Part shown: piece by piece, positions 53,560-63,050 of the stretch
How positions within the stretch are numbered: the stretch's first letter is position 1
How the letters are laid out: every line of letters starts with the position of its first letter
Assembly (NCBI GenBank): GCA_938036315.1
Contig: CALHPK010000011.1
Location: 1 to 64,000, forward strand
DNA length: 64,000 nucleotides
Direction: 5' to 3'
DNA from: an uncultured bacterium
GTDB lineage: Bacteria; Calescibacteriota; Calescibacteriia; Calescibacteriales; Calescibacteriaceae
Translations under genes and position numbers: made by a program
The notes under the pieces: model-generated
What the model was told of the DNA's origin: nothing
Database searches by the model: none
The model's input: only the letters and a program-made list of their open reading frames with translations

Positions 53560-54717
53560 GTGAAAAGGGCAATTGTCCTTTCAGGAGGCGGAGCACGAGG
53601 AGCTTATGAGGTTGGAGCACTAAAATACATATTCACAGAATTCAAAAAGGAATCAGGACTAAATCCGAAATTCGAAATACTCTGCGGAACAAGTATAGGA
53701 GCAATCCACACCGCATTCCTTTCCTCATACATGAAAGAAATTGAAAAAAATGTAAATCTCCTTGAAAAAATATGGCTGGGAGTAAAAATGGAAAACTTTA
53801 TGAGAATAAAAATCAAAAACATAGTTGACCTCATACTTCCCACTGTTAAGGGGAACAAGGGGCTTTTCACAGTAGACTACCTCAACAAAATAATCTCATA
53901 TGGTATAAATTGGCAAAATATAGATAGAAACATAATTGATGACACAATAGAAGCAGTTTGTATATTTGCTACCCAGATATCAACAGGAAAAACAACCGCT
54001 TTCATAAACACCAAAAAAATGATCTCTGAATGGAAAAAAGACCCATTTATGGATTTCTTACTAGTTTCATTACTACCAACGCATGTTCTAGCTTCGGCAG
54101 CAGTTCCTGTAATTTTCCCACCAGTAAATATCGATGGAAAGTGGTACTGTGACGGTGGAATAAGACTCAACACTCCACTGAGCCCCGCAATAAGACTAGG
54201 AGCAGATAAAATATTATCCATCGTCGTAAGATATTATGAACCACAGGAGCACCCAGAGAGAGAAAAAATCTACCCAAGCTTAGTCTATATACTCGGAAAA
54301 ATCCTTAACGCTCTTTTTCTCGACAGAGTTGCATATGAAGTATCAAGGCTTGAGATAGTGAACAGAATTGTAGAACTCATCTATCAAAAAGCTGGTCCTA
54401 CCAAATTCTCTGAAATAAGTAACGAAATGGCAGAATTCAGAGGATAAGCACTCAGAAAAGTTGACCTGCTGACAATTAGACCTTCACAAGATATAGGAAC
54501 GATAGCCTACGAATGTGGCAAAATCTATTCTAAAATACCACTGACAAAATCTCAAATCCTCATCAGAACTTTACTTGAACTATCTTCAGGAGTTGATACA
54601 GATCTTATCAGCTATATCTTATTTGAGCCAGAATTCACCAATGAATTGATCAAGCTCGGATATGAAGACGCCAAAAAACAATCCGAAGATCTCTACAAAT
54701 TCTTCTCCAAATCATAA
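53560..54717 (+). pseudogene. Patatin-like phospholipase interrupted by an in-frame TAA
   Basis: GTG 53560 opens a patatin domain with oxyanion loop GGGARGAYE, nucleophile GTSIG and catalytic CDGGIRLNTPL, so the catalytic core is complete. The frame hits TAA at 54445-54447, then continues open in the same frame for 89 codons to 54717, encoding ALRKVDLLTIRPSQDIG... and ELIKLGYEDAKKQSEDLYKFF. That segment looks like the normal C-terminal region of this family. A single TAT/TAC-to-TAA change would explain it. The 295-residue truncated product may still fold. It follows gatB by 8 bases. Confidence 0.8.
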
Positions 54718-54830
54718 CAATTTCGAAGATACAACAGAACAATAGCTAAGGAGAAATAGCAAACAATCTTAATCACTTTGAAAATTTGAGTTTAATAAAA
54801 AACTGTATTATAAAATTAAAAAGCTGAGAA

Positions 54831-55811
54831 ATGTCCGCACTCTTTCTTCAGGAGGAAGAAAAGATCAAAATTCCCCCAACAACATATCAGATAGATCTGA
54901 AGAAATCCAATCTACCGTTAGATATTGAAGTGTTGAGAAAATATGCAGGAATGAAAAAATTTCATAAGTTTCAAGTTGAGATAGGCTTTGGGAACGGAGA
55001 ATTCTTGATATCAAAAGCAAAAGAAAACCCCAATGATATCTTTATGGGATTTGAGCTATCTGGTATATGCATAGAAAAATTAAAAAGCAGAATATTTAGA
55101 GAAAATCTGAGAAACATTTTCTATGTAAGAGAAGACGCCTTTTTCGGCTTCTATTTTCTACTCCCAAACTCCTCAGTTGATTTGGTCTATATAAATTTCC
55201 CAGATCCTTGGCCAAAAAAAAGACATGAAACAAACAGGTTGACAACAAAAGATAAGCTTTCCATATTTTTCTCCAAAATGAAAAAAGGAGGGATGATAAT
55301 AATAAAAACAGATGATAAGGCATTCAGAGATTTCACAGTAGAACAATCTGAGGATATGTTCCAGGTAGAAACATCAGCCGAGAATCCCAAAACCGGTTTT
55401 TCAAAATATATGAGGAAATGGATACAACAGGGCAAACAAATCTATACTATATATCTTAAAAAAGAATTTGAAAAAGAAGTTACACTTCCACGACTTCCAA
55501 AACCGAAGATGTTTTTGAAAATAAAAACAAAAAAACTAAACCTTATACCAAAGGAAAACTTTGGATTCCATCTTATGGAAGGTATATTTGTTAAGTTCTT
55601 CAAAATATACAAAAGAGATAATATTACTCTTGTTGAAACTCTAATAAACGAGTTCGGATACGAACAAAGATTTTTTTTGGAAATAGTGGAAATAGATAAC
55701 CAATATACTGTTGATATATCCCCATCAAGCGCGGTGATAAGAACAGAAGGGATAGAATCCCTCATAAAGCATATAGCTGGGCATCCATCGGACCTGATTG
55801 AACCAAATTAG
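54831..55811 (+). CDS. trmB: tRNA (guanine-N7-)-methyltransferase with C-terminal extension
   Basis: Residues ~45-215 form the TrmB methyltransferase: VEIGFGNGEFLISKA (SAM motif), INFPDPWPKKRH (signature) and KTDDKAFRDF. It makes m7G46 in tRNA. The protein is 326 residues, whereas most TrmB are ~220; the extra ~110 C-terminal residues are of the kind reported for thermophile TrmB such as Aquifex. Its last 4 bases overlap the convergent SdhC-like gene. Confidence 0.92.
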   Translation: MSALFLQEEEKIKIPPTTYQIDLKKSNLPLDIEVLRKYAGMKKFHKFQVEIGFGNGEFLISKAKENPNDIFMGFELSGICIEKLKSRIFRENLRNIFYVREDAFFGFYFLLPNSSVDLVYINFPDPWPKKRHETNRLTTKDKLSIFFSKMKKGGMIIIKTDDKAFRDFTVEQSEDMFQVETSAENPKTGFSKYMRKWIQQGKQIYTIYLKKEFEKEVTLPRLPKPKMFLKIKTKKLNLIPKENFGFHLMEGIFVKFFKIYKRDNITLVETLINEFGYEQRFFLEIVEIDNQYTVDISPSSAVIRTEGIESLIKHIAGHPSDLIEPN

Positions 55812-56566
55812 ACCGGGCGGAAGAAAACTATATCAGAGATAGCTCCTGACGCAAGTAAGTAGATATAAAAATCTGCTACCCCTACACTAACAAGGCTCAG
55901 CCAGAAGAAAAGCCCATGCCTTTCATTTAACTTACTTACAAATTTCCACACTTTATAGTTGCGTGTATTTTTTGAGAATATATCTAGTCTTCCGCCGACA
56001 AAGTGTCTGAGGGAATGACATGAAAGAACATACAGGGTGAGGAACACAGCATCTATGGTAAGGATGAGCGAACCGAGTCCAACACCTATGCCGAAAGTGC
56101 CGCCTTCTCCCCATTTTGCAAACGACAACAGTGCATGCGCCCAATGTATTGGAACAAAAAGCAGAACAAGTAATAGGAAATATCTATGTATATTAACCAG
56201 TATGTATGGGAACACACTTTCTCCTTTGTAATCTCTTTTAATTTCTTTAACAGCGCAAGCAGGTGGGTCTGCAAATAAACTTCTGTAATAAACTCTGCGA
56301 CAGAAATAGCAAGTTATTCTGAAGCCAGCTGGAATCCACAGGGTCAGCAAAACAGGAGATATCCATCCGACCTTCAGTGGCAGAGGATAAAGCGGAGATG
56401 TATAAGCCCCGAACTCATAATATTTTGCCTGAAAAGCCCTTACAATAGAATAGATTATGAGCCCACCAAAAACAATAGAGCTTATAACAAACTCCAGCCA
56501 CCACGGATCCCTTCGCGAAGTAGAAAAAGCCCTTTCTGCTACCTCCATAACCTTTAGTTTTCTCAT
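55808..56566 (-). CDS. SdhC-like succinate dehydrogenase membrane-anchor protein
   Basis: The 252-residue membrane protein has five hydrophobic segments. It shows the conserved pattern of the larger SdhC-like anchors: YEFGAYTSPLYPLPL, GFRITCYFCRRVYYR, PPACAV, NIHRYFLLL, and CHSLRHFVGGRLD with candidate haem-ligand histidines. It would anchor a fumarate/succinate oxidoreductase and bind quinone or haem. The catalytic sdhA and sdhB genes, usually adjacent, are absent here. Confidence 0.8.
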   Translation of the reverse strand: MRKLKVMEVAERAFSTSRRDPWWLEFVISSIVFGGLIIYSIVRAFQAKYYEFGAYTSPLYPLPLKVGWISPVLLTLWIPAGFRITCYFCRRVYYRSLFADPPACAVKEIKRDYKGESVFPYILVNIHRYFLLLVLLFVPIHWAHALLSFAKWGEGGTFGIGVGLGSLILTIDAVFLTLYVLSCHSLRHFVGGRLDIFSKNTRNYKVWKFVSKLNERHGLFFWLSLVSVGVADFYIYLLASGAISDIVFFRPV

Positions 56567-56596
56567 TCTATTTTGATTTTGTCATAAAACAATTTT

Positions 56597-56962
56597 TTAT
56601 GGCTTGACATTGGAAAGAATCTTCTCCTCAAAAGGAAGAATCTTCTCCTCAAAAATAGCCTTTATCTGATGGGATTTTCTCGATGACACATCCTTCTTCA
56701 CTCTTATGACGATATCAAATGGAGGAATTTTATTTTCTCTCAAAAGCTGATACATTGCCTCCCTCACAATCCTCTTTATTCTGTTTCGCTTAACAGCTTT
56801 TTTCACAATCTTTTTTGGTACAACCACAGCAAATCTCGGAAATCCACATTCATTTCTACAGAACCCTATTTCAAAAACATCACTTTTAATTCTTCCACTA
56901 AAACCAGAAAGAGCCCTAATAAAGTTCTTCCTCCTCCTGAGTTTAAATTTTCCAAAACGCAT
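56597..56962 (-). CDS. rnpA: Ribonuclease P protein component
   Basis: The 121-residue protein has the RnpA core: KFKLRRRKNFIRAL, RFAVVVPKKIVKKAVKRNRIKRIVREA with the RNR box, and FDIVIRVKKDV. It binds RNase P RNA for tRNA 5' maturation. rpmH, almost always directly upstream, is missing; dapB is divergent there instead. A 21-bp duplication near the C-terminus repeats FEEKIL in frame. Confidence 0.93.
   Translation of the reverse strand: MRFGKFKLRRRKNFIRALSGFSGRIKSDVFEIGFCRNECGFPRFAVVVPKKIVKKAVKRNRIKRIVREAMYQLLRENKIPPFDIVIRVKKDVSSRKSHQIKAIFEEKILPFEEKILSNVKP
56612..56654. repeat. 21-bp tandem duplication in the rnpA 3' end
   Basis: GGAAGAATCTTCTCCTCAAAA is duplicated with a one-base length difference at the outer edge, giving FEEKILPFEEKILS near the RnpA C-terminus. 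Confidence 0.85.
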
Positions 56963-57101
56963 CCCAAAACTCTAAAATACAGAAGAAAAATTTATAATGA
57001 ACTATCGGTATCAAACCTTATCTAAAAATCTGCAAATTTTTGTAGTTTTTTTCTTATCCTTGAGCTATCCTAAATTACATAATCACAAAAAATATCTAAC
57101 T

Positions 57102-57884
57102 ATGGAGATGAAAATAGGAATATGTGGGATACTAGGGAGGATGGGAAAAGAAGTAGCCAGGTGCGCTATCGAAAAAAATATAGAAATAGCATTAGGGATA
57201 GAGTCCGAAAGATTCAAAGGAACGAGGTTAAATCAAGAACTTGGAGCAAATTACGAAATACCAATTATCACATCACCAGCTGAGATGATAAAATCAGATT
57301 ATAAACCCGATGTCATCATAGACTTTTCAGAAAAAGGAGTAATTATACCTTATATAGAACAAGTTGTGGAGAGAAAAAAAAAGATAGGTTTTGTGATAGG
57401 AACTACAGGGTTTAGTAATGACGAGATAGAAAAGATCAAGGAGTTTTCAAAAAGTATCCCTATTTTTCTTTCCTACAATATGAGTAGAGGAATAAATCTC
57501 ATTCTTAAAATTCTCCCTCAGATAAGGCAAGAAATCCCAGATTTTGATGTTGAAATAGTTGAAATCCACCACAAAATGAAAAGAGATGCTCCGTCAGGAA
57601 CTGCCCTGAAACTTGCCGATTCAATAGATCCAAATTTGAAAAGAATTTACGGGAGACAAGGATTCCAACCAAGAGAAAATTCAGAAATAGGAATATTTGC
57701 AGTAAGAGGCGGAGACGTAGTTGGAGAACACAGAATTTATTTCCTCGGAGAATCTGAAGTCATAGAAATAGTTCACAGAGCAACATCAAGGAAAGTTTTC
57801 GCAATAGGAGCTCTATACGCATCAAGACTCATTTATGAAAAACTAAAAGAAGGCAAAACGGGATTCTTCACAACATTCAACTGA
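57102..57884 (+). CDS. dapB: 4-hydroxy-tetrahydrodipicolinate reductase
   Basis: The ORF track start at 56997 adds 35 hydrophobic residues; the conserved Rossmann start is MEMKIGICGILGRMG (ATG 57102, 260 residues). The family signature VEIHHKMKRDAPSGTALKLA contains the catalytic His and Lys, and GTTGF is the cofactor motif. It makes the DAP/lysine precursor, consistent with the mpl gene nearby. No other dap genes are adjacent. Confidence 0.94.
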   Translation: MEMKIGICGILGRMGKEVARCAIEKNIEIALGIESERFKGTRLNQELGANYEIPIITSPAEMIKSDYKPDVIIDFSEKGVIIPYIEQVVERKKKIGFVIGTTGFSNDEIEKIKEFSKSIPIFLSYNMSRGINLILKILPQIRQEIPDFDVEIVEIHHKMKRDAPSGTALKLADSIDPNLKRIYGRQGFQPRENSEIGIFAVRGGDVVGEHRIYFLGESEVIEIVHRATSRKVFAIGALYASRLIYEKLKEGKTGFFTTFN

Positions 57885-57977
57885 GATCACTTGAGTAGAC
57901 AAAATATTGCATCCAGAGTAATCTATATACCATCGATTATAGCTTCAGAACTTAAGCTGTATGGATTTATTGCAAGA

Positions 57978-58937
57978 TTACTCGAAGTGGTCTTTTAGAA
58001 ATTTCTCAATCCTCAGGCAGACGAGTTCGGCATGCTCTACAAGTCCCCCGTGACTCCCCTTTGGAAGAATAAGAACTTCTGAACTCTTTATTCTCTGCGC
58101 CATTCTCATTTGAACATACATAGGTGTGAAGATATCATTTTCTCCAATTATAATTAAAGTTGGAACATTGATTTTCTCAAGAATATCTTCAGCAGAGTGG
58201 TTCTGAGCCTCGAGCGCAATTTTAAAAAATACTGTTATGTCCATCTTCCTGAGATTCTCAAAATATTCTGTAAAGTCATCTGCATAAGCAAGGAGTGGGT
58301 TCAAGAAGAAAAGCTTTTCGGAAATGAGTCCCACAGATTTTCCAACTTTGAAAGCAAAGGATAGAGTCATCAGCCGGGACCAAACTTTCTGAGCAAGAGA
58401 TGGGTTTCTGAATACAAGCTTTGAAACCATCTTCAACATTGTTTCGGTAATGGGCAGATTCATAAAGTAAGAGGCTGGCCTTTCATATGGTCCCAGCGCT
58501 GGGATCAATCCCCTAACCTTGTCAGGAAAAAGCCTAAAGAACTCAAGTATAACCTGCACTCCCAAGGAGAATCCACCGAATACAGCTCCACCTTCAGTGG
58601 TTGCATCATACACAGCCTTCATATCCTTAGCTAAAGCAGATATCGAAACATCTGGAGAAGCCGGATTAAGGCTCCGCCCATGACCTCTGTAATCCCAAAC
58701 TATAACATCCGTTAAATTCGATATATAATCTTCGACATAGCGCCAGTATCTTATAGTAGTTCCTACGCCATTAGCAAAAATAATAGCTGGAAAACTCTTT
58801 TTATTACAAGGTGAAACTTTCCTAAACCAGATATGGGTTCCATCAAAAGATTTAGTATAACCAGTTGTAACTTCTTTCTTTACATCTTTATAGAATAAGG
58901 ACAATTTTCTGTGCTCTATAAAATTCTTCTTTATCAT
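57978..58937 (-). CDS. Alpha/beta hydrolase
   Basis: The 319-residue hydrolase has FANGVGTTIRYWRYVEDY, VWDYRGHGRS, the nucleophile elbow GGFSLGVQ (~residue 135), NDIFTPM with the acidic residue and GSHGGLVE with the His. All triad elements are present. No signal peptide is evident. The substrate is unknown. It is the last of a minus-strand run that includes rsfS, cysS, mpl and a cytochrome c gene. Confidence 0.85.
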   Translation of the reverse strand: MIKKNFIEHRKLSLFYKDVKKEVTTGYTKSFDGTHIWFRKVSPCNKKSFPAIIFANGVGTTIRYWRYVEDYISNLTDVIVWDYRGHGRSLNPASPDVSISALAKDMKAVYDATTEGGAVFGGFSLGVQVILEFFRLFPDKVRGLIPALGPYERPASYFMNLPITETMLKMVSKLVFRNPSLAQKVWSRLMTLSFAFKVGKSVGLISEKLFFLNPLLAYADDFTEYFENLRKMDITVFFKIALEAQNHSAEDILEKINVPTLIIIGENDIFTPMYVQMRMAQRIKSSEVLILPKGSHGGLVEHAELVCLRIEKFLKDHFE

Positions 58938-58975
58938 GAATTTTAATCTTCAATAATGAATTTACATCTTTGATA
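58936..58975. repeat. 20-bp tandem duplication over the hydrolase start region
   Basis: ATGAATTTTAATCTTCAATA is followed by ATGAATTTACATCTTTGATA (four mismatches), directly upstream of the hydrolase start codon. Confidence 0.7.
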
Positions 58976-59027
58976 AATTTATACTTTTGTTTCCCCTTTT
59001 AAATTCTTATCTACTTGTGTTTTTGTT

Positions 59028-59429
59028 TCATTTCTTCTTGCTTTTTAAGGTTATGATCCAGTTAGCAAGCTTTCTCGCCTCCTCTTCTGTAACTATTCCT
59101 CTGTTTGGTGGCATAGGAATATTTCCCCAAACACCTACCCCCCCTTGAATAATCTTATTCACAAGATAGTCCACATCTTTTTGATCGTATTTATTAGATA
59201 CCTCAAGCCACGCTGGACCTATTAATTTTTTATCTAATTGATGACAAGCAAGACACCCCTTTGAATTCGCAAGATCCATCATGTCCTTATCATCCGCTTT
59301 TGCCTGCTCCTGCTTCTGAGGGGCTGAATCAGATTTTTTCTTACCTGTCTGAGCAAGTAGCAAACTAACCGACGTGGAGAAGAAAATCAACAGCACCAAC
59401 ATCGAAAACACCTTCTTTTTAATATTCAT
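59028..59429 (-). CDS. Small periplasmic class I cytochrome c
   Basis: The 133-residue protein has a signal peptide (MLVLLIFFSTSVSLLLAQ) and one haem site GCLACHQLDKKLIGPAW. A probable axial Met lies in NIPMPPN, followed by a C-terminal helix ARKLANWIITLK. This is the c551/c-553 layout of a soluble electron carrier. It is independent of the cytochrome-barrel protein at 7.7 kb. A GGAGGGG site lies upstream of the ATG. Confidence 0.92.
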   Translation of the reverse strand: MNIKKKVFSMLVLLIFFSTSVSLLLAQTGKKKSDSAPQKQEQAKADDKDMMDLANSKGCLACHQLDKKLIGPAWLEVSNKYDQKDVDYLVNKIIQGGVGVWGNIPMPPNRGIVTEEEARKLANWIITLKSKKK

Positions 59430-59498
59430 AACTTTACCCCTCCTTTTATCTCATTTTGATAATCAAAAAATCGAATTTCATAATTTCCAAAAATTTTA

Positions 59499-60926
59499 TC
59501 AACTTTCAGAATTTTGCAAAGGAGCTTGTCCTATTGAATGTGTAGTCATAAATCTTCTGATACCGAGGATAAACTTATCTCTTTCGCCGTAAAAATCTCC
59601 ACTTGTCATAAAAATTACTGCAGTTTTCTTCCTAAGATCTACAGAAGAAAGGAATTCAATAAACCTTTCTGCTACATTCTGATCATAGACAGCATATTTC
59701 CCTTTACTCCTGAGGTAGGATACTAACTCTGCAGTATTCAACCTTATTTTTTCTGGGATTTTATCCTCTTTGAAAATTTTACCGATAAAGATCGCATCAG
59801 CAAGTTCGAAGGCCTTCTTGAACCCCTCAAGGTGCGCCTGAGTTCTTGAAGTATAGGATCTTGGTTCAAAAGCAACATACACAACATCAAAAAATTCCCT
59901 TATCGAAGCTATACCTGACGCTATCTCAGTAGGATGATGGGCAAAATCATCTATAACTACAAAGTCTTGCGATGAAAAAATCACCTCAAGCCTTCTTCTG
60001 ACCCCCTTAAAATGGGGGATATAATCACAAATTCTATCAAACTTAAGTATATCACTCAAAAGTGAGATCGAAGCTATAGAATTGATAATGTTGTGCCTCC
60101 CAAACAGATTTAATCTGAACTCATAAGGTAAATCCCTGATTTTGAAAGAATAACCAAATTCAACCTTTTTCACACCTGAAGGAAAAAGGTCACTTTCCTC
60201 CCCCCATCCAAATGACACTTTATCTGTTGCCTTAGATTCTGAAACAACCTCCTTAGTTACATCTGAGCTGAAGAAAGCTATTTTATTCTTCACTCTCCTG
60301 GAAAATTCAACAAAAGATCTTTTGTAATCATCAAATGTTTTGTACATATCTGCATGGTCATACTCTATGGGACCTACAACAGCTCTTTCTGGGTTAAAAT
60401 GCCAGAACTTTGGGGTTTTATCAAAAAAGGCAGTATCATACTCATCACCTTCGATAACAAATATATCTCCTTGACCGAGTTTTGCACTGACACCAAAATT
60501 TATAGGAACTCCTCCAACAAGAAAAGATGGACTATATCCGCCCATCCAAAGTAGGAAGCTCACACAGGATGTAGTAGTGGTCTTACCATGAGTCCCCGCT
60601 ATAACGAAGAATCTTTTATCGCCGAAAAGTTCATTTATAATTTCTGGATACGAGTACATTTTCTTGCCGAGTGCGATTGATTCCTGAACCTCTTCATTAT
60701 CCTTGCTTACCGAATTTCCAACCACGACAAAATCGGCATCTTTGATATTCTCTTTTGAAAATTGGAAAGTTGGAATACCATACCTTCTGAGTTGCTCAGA
60801 CATAGGAGGGAAGAAAAGAGAATCTGAACCTGTTACTTCAAAACCATACTCTTTGAGAAGTACGGCAACTCCTCCCATTGCTACCCCGCAAACTCCACTT
60901 ATATGAACCTTTCCTTTCTTTCTCAT
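59499..60926 (-). CDS. mpl: UDP-N-acetylmuramate:tripeptide ligase (murein recycling)
   Basis: The 475-residue Mur ligase has HISGVCGVAMGGVAVLLKEYG, ATP loop AGTHGKTTTTS and the Mpl-specific EGDEYDTAFFDKTPKFWHF with EYDHADMY, distinguishing it from MurC. HHPTEIASGI and FEPRSYTSRTQ complete the signature. It attaches recycled L-Ala-gamma-D-Glu-DAP to UDP-MurNAc. It lies 39 bases downstream of cysS on the same strand. Confidence 0.9.
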   Translation of the reverse strand: MRKKGKVHISGVCGVAMGGVAVLLKEYGFEVTGSDSLFFPPMSEQLRRYGIPTFQFSKENIKDADFVVVGNSVSKDNEEVQESIALGKKMYSYPEIINELFGDKRFFVIAGTHGKTTTTSCVSFLLWMGGYSPSFLVGGVPINFGVSAKLGQGDIFVIEGDEYDTAFFDKTPKFWHFNPERAVVGPIEYDHADMYKTFDDYKRSFVEFSRRVKNKIAFFSSDVTKEVVSESKATDKVSFGWGEESDLFPSGVKKVEFGYSFKIRDLPYEFRLNLFGRHNIINSIASISLLSDILKFDRICDYIPHFKGVRRRLEVIFSSQDFVVIDDFAHHPTEIASGIASIREFFDVVYVAFEPRSYTSRTQAHLEGFKKAFELADAIFIGKIFKEDKIPEKIRLNTAELVSYLRSKGKYAVYDQNVAERFIEFLSSVDLRKKTAVIFMTSGDFYGERDKFILGIRRFMTTHSIGQAPLQNSES

Positions 60927-60965
60927 ACACCCCTACCTCAGATAAGTTTAGAAATCATTATATAT

Positions 60966-62381
60966 TCAAGCCGGAATTTTTCTTGCACCAAGAACAGTAT
61001 CCTGGATATAGATTCCTATCTCAAGAAGCTTTTTTCTTATCTCATCAGCTTCACGATACTTCCCTTGCCTTCTCAGTTCATCTCTTTTTTCCACTAATTT
61101 GCATAGCTGTTCATAGCTTACCTTTTTGACTGAACAACGTCTCATAACCTCCTCCTCTATAAAGCTCTTTCCAGACAGGACAGGGATTTTTCCAAAAATT
61201 CCCAAAATATCGTGCACGTAAGATAGAAAAGATAGGAATTCCAAAAATTTATCCCTTGAACCAGACTTTTTCAATTCATCGAAAAATGAAAATACCGTAG
61301 AGATAGCTTCTGGGGTGTTAAAATCATCATCAAGCGCATCCTCGAATTTACTCAATGCTTGAGAACTTGGTTTAACCCCCTCCAAGCTTCTTATTCCAAG
61401 TCTTTCTACCTCAAATTCGATAGTATAATAAAAGTTAATAAGTGTTTTTTCATCTGATCTGATGAGCTCGCTTGAGAACTCAACTGGACTTCTGTAGTGC
61501 GCTTTTAGTATAAAGAACTTAATGACCTCTGGGTGGTATTGTCTGATGAGTTCGGGTACCTGCAAAACATTACCTAATGACTTTGACATCTTCTCTCCGG
61601 CGATAGTGAGATATCCAGTATGGAGCCAGTATCTTACGAATTGTTTACCAGTTGCAGATTCAGATTGAGCTATTTCATTTTCATGGTGCGGGAAGATGAG
61701 GTCTTGTCCTCCTCCGTGTATATCAAATGTTTCACCTAAGTATTTCATACTCATTGCAGAACATTCTATATGCCATCCTGGTCTTCCTTCCCCCCACGGA
61801 GCACGCCAAGCAGGTTCTATATCTTCTTTTCTGGCTTTCCAAAGAGCAAAATCGAGTGGGTTTTTCTTTTTCTCAGAAATCTCTACTCTTGCACCACTGA
61901 GCATATTTTCTTTCGACATCTTAGAAAGCTTACCATAATCAGGAAATTTTTCAACATCAAAATAAACATCTCCATCACTCACGTAGGCTCTACTATTTTC
62001 TATAATCTTTTCGATAAGATTTATAATTTCTGGTATGTGATCTGTAACACGAGGTTCAAAATCTGGCTTTAGGAGCTCAAAAGGTTTGATATCTTCTTCA
62101 AAAAATTTTATGTACTTTTCAGCTATATCAAAAGGTGATATCCCCTCTCTTTTTGCTCTATCTATTATCTTGTCATCAATATCTGTAAAGTTTCTTACAT
62201 ACTTTACTTTGTATCCCTTTTTTCTTAGATATCTTACAATTAAGTCAAATGGAATAAAGCTCCTGAGGTGTCCCAGATGGATTCTGTCATACACTGTAAG
62301 ACCACATACATATATTCCTACGGTATCAGATAGTGGCACAAATTCTTCAAGTTTTCCAGATAATGTGTTTTTAATTTTCAT
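60966..62381 (-). CDS. cysS: Cysteinyl-tRNA synthetase
   Basis: The conserved start is MKIKNTLSGKLEEF (ATG 62381, 471 residues). Class I motifs are present: HLGHLRS (HIGH) and KMSKSLGN (KMSKS). The zinc site is formed by YVCGLTVYD, WHIECSAMS and PHHENEIAQSE. It charges tRNA-Cys. The start overlaps the 3' end of rsfS by 11 bases, implying translational coupling. Confidence 0.96.
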   Translation of the reverse strand: MKIKNTLSGKLEEFVPLSDTVGIYVCGLTVYDRIHLGHLRSFIPFDLIVRYLRKKGYKVKYVRNFTDIDDKIIDRAKREGISPFDIAEKYIKFFEEDIKPFELLKPDFEPRVTDHIPEIINLIEKIIENSRAYVSDGDVYFDVEKFPDYGKLSKMSKENMLSGARVEISEKKKNPLDFALWKARKEDIEPAWRAPWGEGRPGWHIECSAMSMKYLGETFDIHGGGQDLIFPHHENEIAQSESATGKQFVRYWLHTGYLTIAGEKMSKSLGNVLQVPELIRQYHPEVIKFFILKAHYRSPVEFSSELIRSDEKTLINFYYTIEFEVERLGIRSLEGVKPSSQALSKFEDALDDDFNTPEAISTVFSFFDELKKSGSRDKFLEFLSFLSYVHDILGIFGKIPVLSGKSFIEEEVMRRCSVKKVSYEQLCKLVEKRDELRRQGKYREADEIRKKLLEIGIYIQDTVLGARKIPA

Positions 62382-62733
62382 ATGCTCTTTCATCAATTTT
62401 AATCTGCAGGGCATCTGCCCAAAGCCCTTCTATATCATAAAATCTCCTCGATTCCTCATCAAAAATATGTACTACAACATCCCCAATATCTATCACACTC
62501 CAGATGGAGTTCGGATAAAAATCTATAAATGTAGCCTCTCCTTTCAGCAATTCATCTATCGCTTCCATCAAAGCTTTTTTCTGCGGAAAACTTTCACAAG
62601 TGCCTATAACGAAAAAATCACATATGTGGTTAAAATCTCTGATATCCACAAGAACGATCTCTTTAATTTTCTTATCTAGCAATAAATTTATAATATCCCG
62701 CAGTTTGCTATTCCCCTCTATGATTGAAGCCAC
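62371..62733 (-). CDS. rsfS: Ribosomal silencing factor RsfS
   Basis: The 120-residue protein has the RsfS/DUF143 pattern: LLDKKIKEIVLVDIRDF, DFFVIGTCESFPQKKALMEAI and SIWSVIDIGDVVVHIFDEESRRFYDIEGLWADA. It binds L14 and blocks subunit joining in starvation. The start is GTG with an AGAGGT about 13 bases upstream. It precedes cysS in one transcript. Confidence 0.93.
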   Translation of the reverse strand: MASIIEGNSKLRDIINLLLDKKIKEIVLVDIRDFNHICDFFVIGTCESFPQKKALMEAIDELLKGEATFIDFYPNSIWSVIDIGDVVVHIFDEESRRFYDIEGLWADALQIKIDERAYEN

Positions 62734-63050
62734 TATTAAAATTCTTACCTCTGCTGATTTTGAATTTTACGAAAATCAAAAATTTATGATAATGAATATT
62801 CCATTAAACTACACTTAATTAGATTAAAATTTCTCCATCAGATTAAAATTTCTCCGCACTACACACAGATAAAACAATTTCTTTTTGGTGCGTAAGTAAC
62901 TTAATAAAAACCACTCTGTTTATTCAGTTTTTGCCAGCAACCGAGAAATGGTAGATACCAAGGTAACATTTTCAGTAGCTTTTCAGAATTAACTCAGGAA
63001 ATACTAAAATTTCTCTAGACTGCAACTATTTCAAGATTAGATTTTAGCAT
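62734..63050. other. Divergent intergenic region, no gene seen
   Basis: The 317-base spacer between rsfS and the thioredoxin-like gene contains a 16-bp sequence repeated at 19-bp spacing (62821-62855). No gene, RNA or terminator was recognised. Confidence 0.4.
62821..62855. repeat. 16-bp perfect direct repeat, 19-bp period
   Basis: AGATTAAAATTTCTCC occurs at 62821-62836 and 62840-62855, separated by ATC. Confidence 0.85.
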
